DNA of 64,000 nucleotides, taken from assembly GCA_020634455.1 (NCBI GenBank), contig JACKBQ010000002.1, positions 62,001 through 126,000 on the forward strand. Direction: 5' to 3'. The position numbers and the translations under genes were made by a program. The notes beneath the pieces were generated by a model. That model saw nothing but the letters and a program-made list of their open reading frames with translations. It was not told the origin of the DNA and ran no database searches. This stretch comes from Ardenticatenaceae bacterium. Lineage in GTDB: Bacteria; Chloroflexota; Anaerolineae; Promineifilales; Promineifilaceae. Positions 59,546 through 64,000 of this stretch are shown piece after piece; positions within the stretch are counted from its first letter, which is position 1; every line of letters begins with the position of its first letter.

Positions 59546-60909
59546 CCGACCAGAGCCAAAAACAGAGCACCTCTCTTATTGCTGAAGCCAACCGCTTGCT
59601 GGCCAAGCGGCCTTGGAAACTTATAGAAGGGTTTTATGCTGAGAGTACGGCCGTTTCCCTGTTTATTGACCCAATGCCTGGTCAGGTAGACGGCCGTTAC
59701 CACGTACCGCTAACCATCTTTCCCCTTGTTGACTCCGTTGAGAATTTGCAAGGCACCACTGTTTCGCTAACACAAGGCAGCGCAGCAGGAGCCATTTATT
59801 ACGGTCAGCTTGATAAACGCGGCCAGGTATTATTCCGCGATCTGCAACCAGGAACCTATCATTGCCTGGGTGTCAATGAACCAGACAATACCGCTTCGCC
59901 ACAGCCCCTGCTTTCTGTACTTCCACCGTTGGCTGTTGCCCCGCCAACGGCATCTGCCGAGGGTGAGCTGTACCGTTTCATCAACGCCAATCAATCGCTT
60001 CAGGTCATTTTGCGACGCAAAGATAGTAACTATTTCCTTTCTTTCCAGACACAAGATGAAAAATGGCAAAATAAACTGATTGGTTTTTCCTGGACACCCT
60101 TGTTTTCTACGGAGCAAAATTTGTTACTGGCTCAGCCACAGAAGCTTTTGGCAATTCTTACCAAACATGAGACGGAAGATCAATTTGAGGCTGAAGTCAA
60201 TGTAGGCCAGGCCTGCCCCGCTTTTGTTTTGTGTGTGAGCAACCAGCCGTGGGCCTGGCAAGGGTTAAGCTCCGAAGCCGAAAGTATGGTGCGTCACTCG
60301 GTTGCCAGCGCCGCAAACGAACAGAGCCGTCGGGCCTGGCAAACGGCCGTTGGCGAAGAATCCCTGTCGGCAGTGACCAAAACAATGCTTCGTCAGGTTT
60401 TGGCAGATATGCACAGCAGCCCCGGTCGCCTTTGGTGGCGGCAGGCTGAGGCAGCAGGCGAGCAAATTTCTCGTTTAATCAACTCTCTACAGGTGTTTGT
60501 TCGCTCAGAAATAGCTACTTTTAGCGGACTGCCGTCTGAGTTTCATGCGCCCAGGCTAGCAACGGCCGTTACCCGCAGCCAGCTGCAAGAAAACAATGAC
60601 CCCAATCCAATACAGATTGTGCCCTTAACTGCGCCCAGCCAAACATTTGCCTTACACCTCATTGTGGGGCCTGTGTCTGGTAAGCAAACAACCTTTAGCA
60701 TTCAAGTGATGGATATACTTTTGCAGCAGCCATTGCCCAGGGTACGTATCAACCTTTTTAATGACCAGAAACAACTTTTAGAAGGCGATATGACCCGCGA
60801 AGACGGCCTTGTCACCTTCCAAGCGTTGGAACCGAATACCTATTTTGTCAATATTGGGTATCGCGATGAACGATTAGAATTGCCCATTACCTTTACCGCA
60901 GAAGGGTAA
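59542..60909 (+). CDS. Beta-sandwich (carboxypeptidase-regulatory-like) protein of CHAT operon
   Basis: 455 residues. Residues 55-107 (GQVLFRDLQPGTYHC) and 380-450 (GLVTFQALEPNTYFVNIG) resemble carboxypeptidase-regulatory-like or transthyretin-type beta-sandwiches. The middle is helical and unclassified. No signal peptide, so probably cytoplasmic. It overlaps the previous gene (ATGA) and ends 13 bases before the CHAT gene. Could be a substrate, adaptor or sensor of the CHAT protease; this is a guess from position. Confidence 0.75.
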   Translation: MTDQSQKQSTSLIAEANRLLAKRPWKLIEGFYAESTAVSLFIDPMPGQVDGRYHVPLTIFPLVDSVENLQGTTVSLTQGSAAGAIYYGQLDKRGQVLFRDLQPGTYHCLGVNEPDNTASPQPLLSVLPPLAVAPPTASAEGELYRFINANQSLQVILRRKDSNYFLSFQTQDEKWQNKLIGFSWTPLFSTEQNLLLAQPQKLLAILTKHETEDQFEAEVNVGQACPAFVLCVSNQPWAWQGLSSEAESMVRHSVASAANEQSRRAWQTAVGEESLSAVTKTMLRQVLADMHSSPGRLWWRQAEAAGEQISRLINSLQVFVRSEIATFSGLPSEFHAPRLATAVTRSQLQENNDPNPIQIVPLTAPSQTFALHLIVGPVSGKQTTFSIQVMDILLQQPLPRVRINLFNDQKQLLEGDMTREDGLVTFQALEPNTYFVNIGYRDERLELPITFTAEG

Positions 60910-60922
60910 AATTGAGGACAAG

Positions 60923-63900
60923 ATGACCGCGAAGCTGGCGATTGTACGTCAGGGCACAGCCAATTATCTGTTTCATTGGGATAGCCCCCAGCAAAACGAG
61001 GGGCGGTTGCGGGGAATCACTGGCGGTGTAGACCAGCTAACCATTGAAGCGGACCAGCGCCAGCGTTTAGAGGCTTTGATTGACGCCACAGTAGCTGGCT
61101 TGCAGCTTTTGCAATCGTCCGCAGATAATCTAAACACAGCAGGCGAAAAAACGAGCCGACGGCTGGAAGAGTTGGGTCGGTTCATGTTTAATTTTTTGCT
61201 GCCGACGGCGTTAAAACAGTGGCTACAACAACTGCCAGACGGAACGGCCGTACTGTTGGCCACAAATGATCCCAGCCTGCCCTGGGAATTACTGCACAAT
61301 GGTCATGATTTTCTCGCGTTAAAATATGCTATTGGTCGCCAATTATTAACCCCAACCCCACCCATCCAGCAAACCCATTCAGAAAGATCAAATGAAAAGC
61401 CATTCCTTTTTGTGACCAATCCAACCGGCGAACTGGCTGAGGCAGATAAAGAAGTTTACAAGCTCATTGATCTGTGCGATCGAGCGCCAGAAAACATTGT
61501 CGCCCGACAAATTAGCCACAGCCGCGCCAACAAAGCGGTTGTTTTAGAGGCCTTTGGTAGCGGCGTGTACGACTTCGTGCATTACTCAGGCCATGCGACG
61601 CCCAACGGGCTTTGCCTGGCTGATGGCTTGCTAAGTTTTACGGAAATCACCCAGGTTTTGAATGGACGGCCGTGCGTTTTCCTCAACGGTTGCCAATCTG
61701 CTGCAGAAGCGAAAACGGCCGATTCCCTACCTTTTAGCGGTTTAAACGTTCAAAATTTGGCTATGGCGTTTGTAATGCACGGAGCCAGATTATTTATTGG
61801 TGCGCTTTGGGATTTATTTGATGCAGGGTCACGCGAATTTGCCGAAAAGTTCTACGCCCTCACTCTGAACGGCATTGCGGTGGGGGAAGCGTTGCGCCAA
61901 AGTCGTAAGGCGCTCTATGCTGCTCGCCCCAACGATCCGCTTTGGGCTTCTTACGTTTTGTATGGCGATCCGACTGAGCAAATTGTGCAGGCAACCCGGC
62001 CAGAAACCAGGGCTGCCACCATGATGGATATTAGGATTACCGGCTTGCACACCCTGTTCGATCACCTGGATATTGAAAGAGGCAGCACGATTCAGGCGCA
62101 AATAACCAACGAAATTGCGGCGGTTATCAGCCAGCATGAGGGGGTGCTCGTTCCTCAACTCTCTCCATATCTCTGCGCCGTTTTTGGCCTGTCAGATGGT
62201 TACGGCAATGCACCTCTGCGAGCCATACGGGCGGCTCAGGCGGTCATGGTGGCTGTGGAGCGGTTCAACGGCCGTTACCGCCACCAGTTTCCGCTTCATT
62301 TGCAAACGCGGATAGGCATCAGCAGTGGCCAGGTGTTAAAGCAAACACACAACCAAACGATGGGGCTTTTTGGCAAACCCGTTGCGGTTGTGGCCAAACT
62401 GGCAGAATTGGCAGCAGACGGAGAAATAGTAGCGGACGCTGCCACCTTTCGCTTTGCCCGCGCCAACTTCCAGTTTACCCATCTCTTGCCGGAAATGATG
62501 CCAGAGGCAGTTCAGTTTGGTGATATTTACCAGGTTGGTGCCGAAAAGGAGCAGCCACGCCATTCTGGAAAGTTGGTGGGGCGGCAATATGAGATGAACC
62601 AATTGCAGCTTGGGTGGCAAGAGGCCACGCGTGGGTCTGGGCACCTGGTGAATCTTGTTGGGCAGGCGGGCATTGGCAAAACGCGCCTGGTTCAAGCCTT
62701 TCAAAATCGGCTGGTAGGCGAAAATGTTCAATGGATTACGGCCGTTTGCCACACATACAATGCCGCCACATCTTACGCTGTCCTCGCGCAGCTCATTCGC
62801 AGTTTGGCCGAGATACGCCCTGAAGACGAGGCAGAAAAAAGCCAGCGCCAGTTGGGCACCCTTGTACAGCAAATATTGGTGGGCGATGCCGCAAATACCG
62901 CCCGACAACATCGCGAAGGGGTTGCCCTGTTGAGCCAGGCCATCAATCTGGATAGTGACGATCCAGTTATTGATGCGCTTGATCCTGAACTAAGACAACG
63001 CCGTTTGGCCGCCTTGCTACAGGCGATTTTGGCCTACAAAAGCCAGCAAACGCCGCTGGTAATTATTTTGGAAGATTTGCATTGGGCTGACGAAGCCAGT
63101 CTGGCTGTTTTGGCACCATTTATTGCCAACATGGCGCGGCAGCGCATTTTGCTGGTTGCCATCTTCCGGCCAGACTGGCAAATACCGTGGGGGCACTGGT
63201 CTCATGCGCGGCACCTGAACTTGCAAGAGCTTTCTACTGAGGAACAGCAGGAAATTTTGCAAAACCTGCTCAACGTGTCGTCGCTTGCCACAGATGTGAC
63301 GGCAACGATTTTGGCAAGAACTGGGGGTAACCCGCTTTTTATTGAGGAGACGCTGCTGGTACTGCGTGAGAATGAGGCGCTCACATGCCAGGCAAACAGT
63401 TGGGTTCTGGATGGTTCGGCCGCAGCACATTTGCTGCCTGACAAGCTAGAGCATCTTATCCTGGCGCGTCTTCAAGGGTTATCTGAACAGACGCGGGCAC
63501 TTTTGCAAACGGCCGTTGTCATTGGTCAGGAATTTGAGTATGAGTTGCTGGATGCTGTGTTGCCCGATGGCGCACGGAGCCGCCTGACTGTAGCCCTTGA
63601 TGAGCTAATTGCCCGTGAGTTGATTTTTACCACGGCTGGTTGGCTGCCACCCCAAATTACCTATGCTTTCAAACATGGCCTGGTACAACAAATCATTTAC
63701 GCGGATTTATTGGATAGCTCCCGCCGCCGGACGCATCGCCAAATAGCCCAGGCGCTCGCCAGCCTTCACCAGCCTGCAGAGGGGCCAGGCATTGAGCAAA
63801 TTGCCTACCATGCTTACCAAGGCGATGATCGGTTACTGGCCATTACGAGTTGTTTACAGGCGGCTAACCGGGCAGCAGAGGTGTGGGCAAACCATACGGC

Positions 63901-64000
63901 CGTTACCTGGTACGATCGCGCTTACGAGAAATTGGCAACCTTTGATCAGGTTCCCCCACTACAAGCAGAGGCTGAAAAAGGATGCAGCGAACATCAGGTA
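60923..64000 (+). CDS. CHAT protease / cyclase-like / STAND ATPase (cut by window edge)
   Basis: At least 1026 residues; frame open to the last base. TTGAGGAC precedes the ATG. CHAT caspase-like domain (about 100-355) with catalytic His224 in VHYSGHATP and Cys257 in FLNGCQSA. A cyclase-homology-like domain follows (about 390-540: AVFGLSDGYGNAPLRAI, TRIGISSGQVLK); its metal-binding Asp sites are not evident, so it may be non-catalytic. AAA_16-type ATPase from about 550: GQAGIGKT (580-587) and VIILEDLHWAD (713-723). CHAT-ATPase proteins are sensors or executors in bacterial conflict systems. The C-terminus, probably sensor repeats, is missing. Confidence 0.85.
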   Translation, partial: MTAKLAIVRQGTANYLFHWDSPQQNEGRLRGITGGVDQLTIEADQRQRLEALIDATVAGLQLLQSSADNLNTAGEKTSRRLEELGRFMFNFLLPTALKQWLQQLPDGTAVLLATNDPSLPWELLHNGHDFLALKYAIGRQLLTPTPPIQQTHSERSNEKPFLFVTNPTGELAEADKEVYKLIDLCDRAPENIVARQISHSRANKAVVLEAFGSGVYDFVHYSGHATPNGLCLADGLLSFTEITQVLNGRPCVFLNGCQSAAEAKTADSLPFSGLNVQNLAMAFVMHGARLFIGALWDLFDAGSREFAEKFYALTLNGIAVGEALRQSRKALYAARPNDPLWASYVLYGDPTEQIVQATRPETRAATMMDIRITGLHTLFDHLDIERGSTIQAQITNEIAAVISQHEGVLVPQLSPYLCAVFGLSDGYGNAPLRAIRAAQAVMVAVERFNGRYRHQFPLHLQTRIGISSGQVLKQTHNQTMGLFGKPVAVVAKLAELAADGEIVADAATFRFARANFQFTHLLPEMMPEAVQFGDIYQVGAEKEQPRHSGKLVGRQYEMNQLQLGWQEATRGSGHLVNLVGQAGIGKTRLVQAFQNRLVGENVQWITAVCHTYNAATSYAVLAQLIRSLAEIRPEDEAEKSQRQLGTLVQQILVGDAANTARQHREGVALLSQAINLDSDDPVIDALDPELRQRRLAALLQAILAYKSQQTPLVIILEDLHWADEASLAVLAPFIANMARQRILLVAIFRPDWQIPWGHWSHARHLNLQELSTEEQQEILQNLLNVSSLATDVTATILARTGGNPLFIEETLLVLRENEALTCQANSWVLDGSAAAHLLPDKLEHLILARLQGLSEQTRALLQTAVVIGQEFEYELLDAVLPDGARSRLTVALDELIARELIFTTAGWLPPQITYAFKHGLVQQIIYADLLDSSRRRTHRQIAQALASLHQPAEGPGIEQIAYHAYQGDDRLLAITSCLQAANRAAEVWANHTAVTWYDRAYEKLATFDQVPPLQAEAEKGCSEHQV

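Larger units (their letters stand above)
1..64000. repeat. Dispersed palindrome ACGGCCGT (HIP1-like)
   Basis: The octamer ACGGCCGT, often extended to AACGGCCGTT, recurs about 109 times by hand count (possibly off by a few). Roughly one copy is expected by chance in 64 kb. Examples start at 717, 1093, 8616, 18824, 28139, 39835 and 63509. Copies lie in genes on both strands and in some gaps. In the three frames they encode TAV, RP and NGR/DGR. None was found in 2937-6524 or 18832-28138. The pattern resembles the cyanobacterial HIP1 palindrome in kind, but the sequence differs. Function unknown. Confidence 0.93.

Overview
The window looks like part of a bacterial chromosome of about 50% GC. It most resembles a Chloroflexota genome, perhaps of the Anaerolineae or Ardenticatenia type. 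This is an inference: it rests on Thr/Pro-rich stalked membrane proteins, DUF2723 and LVIVD proteins, secreted proteins ending in a YLP-like tail, and the family make-up. No rRNA, tRNA or CRISPR was seen. The strongest genome-wide signature is the palindrome ACGGCCGT. I count about 109 copies by hand where about one is expected by chance, mostly inside genes, where it encodes TAV, RP or NGR/DGR. A second signature is a set of degenerate short-period repeats (about 7-bp units) between genes and at gene ends.

Layout. 1-2938: trpD (cut by the edge), a Nudix protein, an alpha/beta hydrolase and trpC. 2980-5184: an AT-rich two-component pair. 5318-6065: the rpmB-rpmG operon with promoter, structured leader and terminators. 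6373-9225: three CDP-sugar-type genes. 9295-10365: mtnA. 10459-14839: a GntR regulator with an operator, then two secreted proteins. 14904-18019: a small RHH pair, YvcK and gap. 18128-19083: a MazG-like gene and a phosphoesterase. 19103-19977: an IS5-type insertion sequence.

20168-28040 is the most unusual region. Four consecutive genes encode P-loop ATPases: an EAD-like/ATPase protein, an ATPase-TIR-ATPase fusion, and two membrane-anchored AAA-like proteins with extracellular domains. The region has no ACGGCCGT copy over about 9.3 kb, is AT-rich at its 5' end and sits beside an insertion sequence. I infer an acquired conflict (defence or signalling) module.

28180-38701: SulP-rhodanese transporter, glpX, membrane and beta-propeller proteins, and the convergent nadD-obgE-DUF177 operon facing rdgB. 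38931-45975: response regulator, hydrolase, murA, then the rpmH-rnpA-yidD-(PQQ lipoprotein)-yidC-jag cluster for ribosome, RNase P and membrane insertion. 46054-57839: LVIVD lipoprotein, Cys/Met PLP enzyme, DUF2723 glycosyltransferase, TrkA-type protein, two methyltransferases, an esterase and a class III cyclase.

58382-64000: a tightly coupled operon of a Cys-rich metal-binding protein, a beta-sandwich protein and a CHAT protease/cyclase-like/STAND ATPase that runs off the window. This is a second candidate for a poorly described conflict system.
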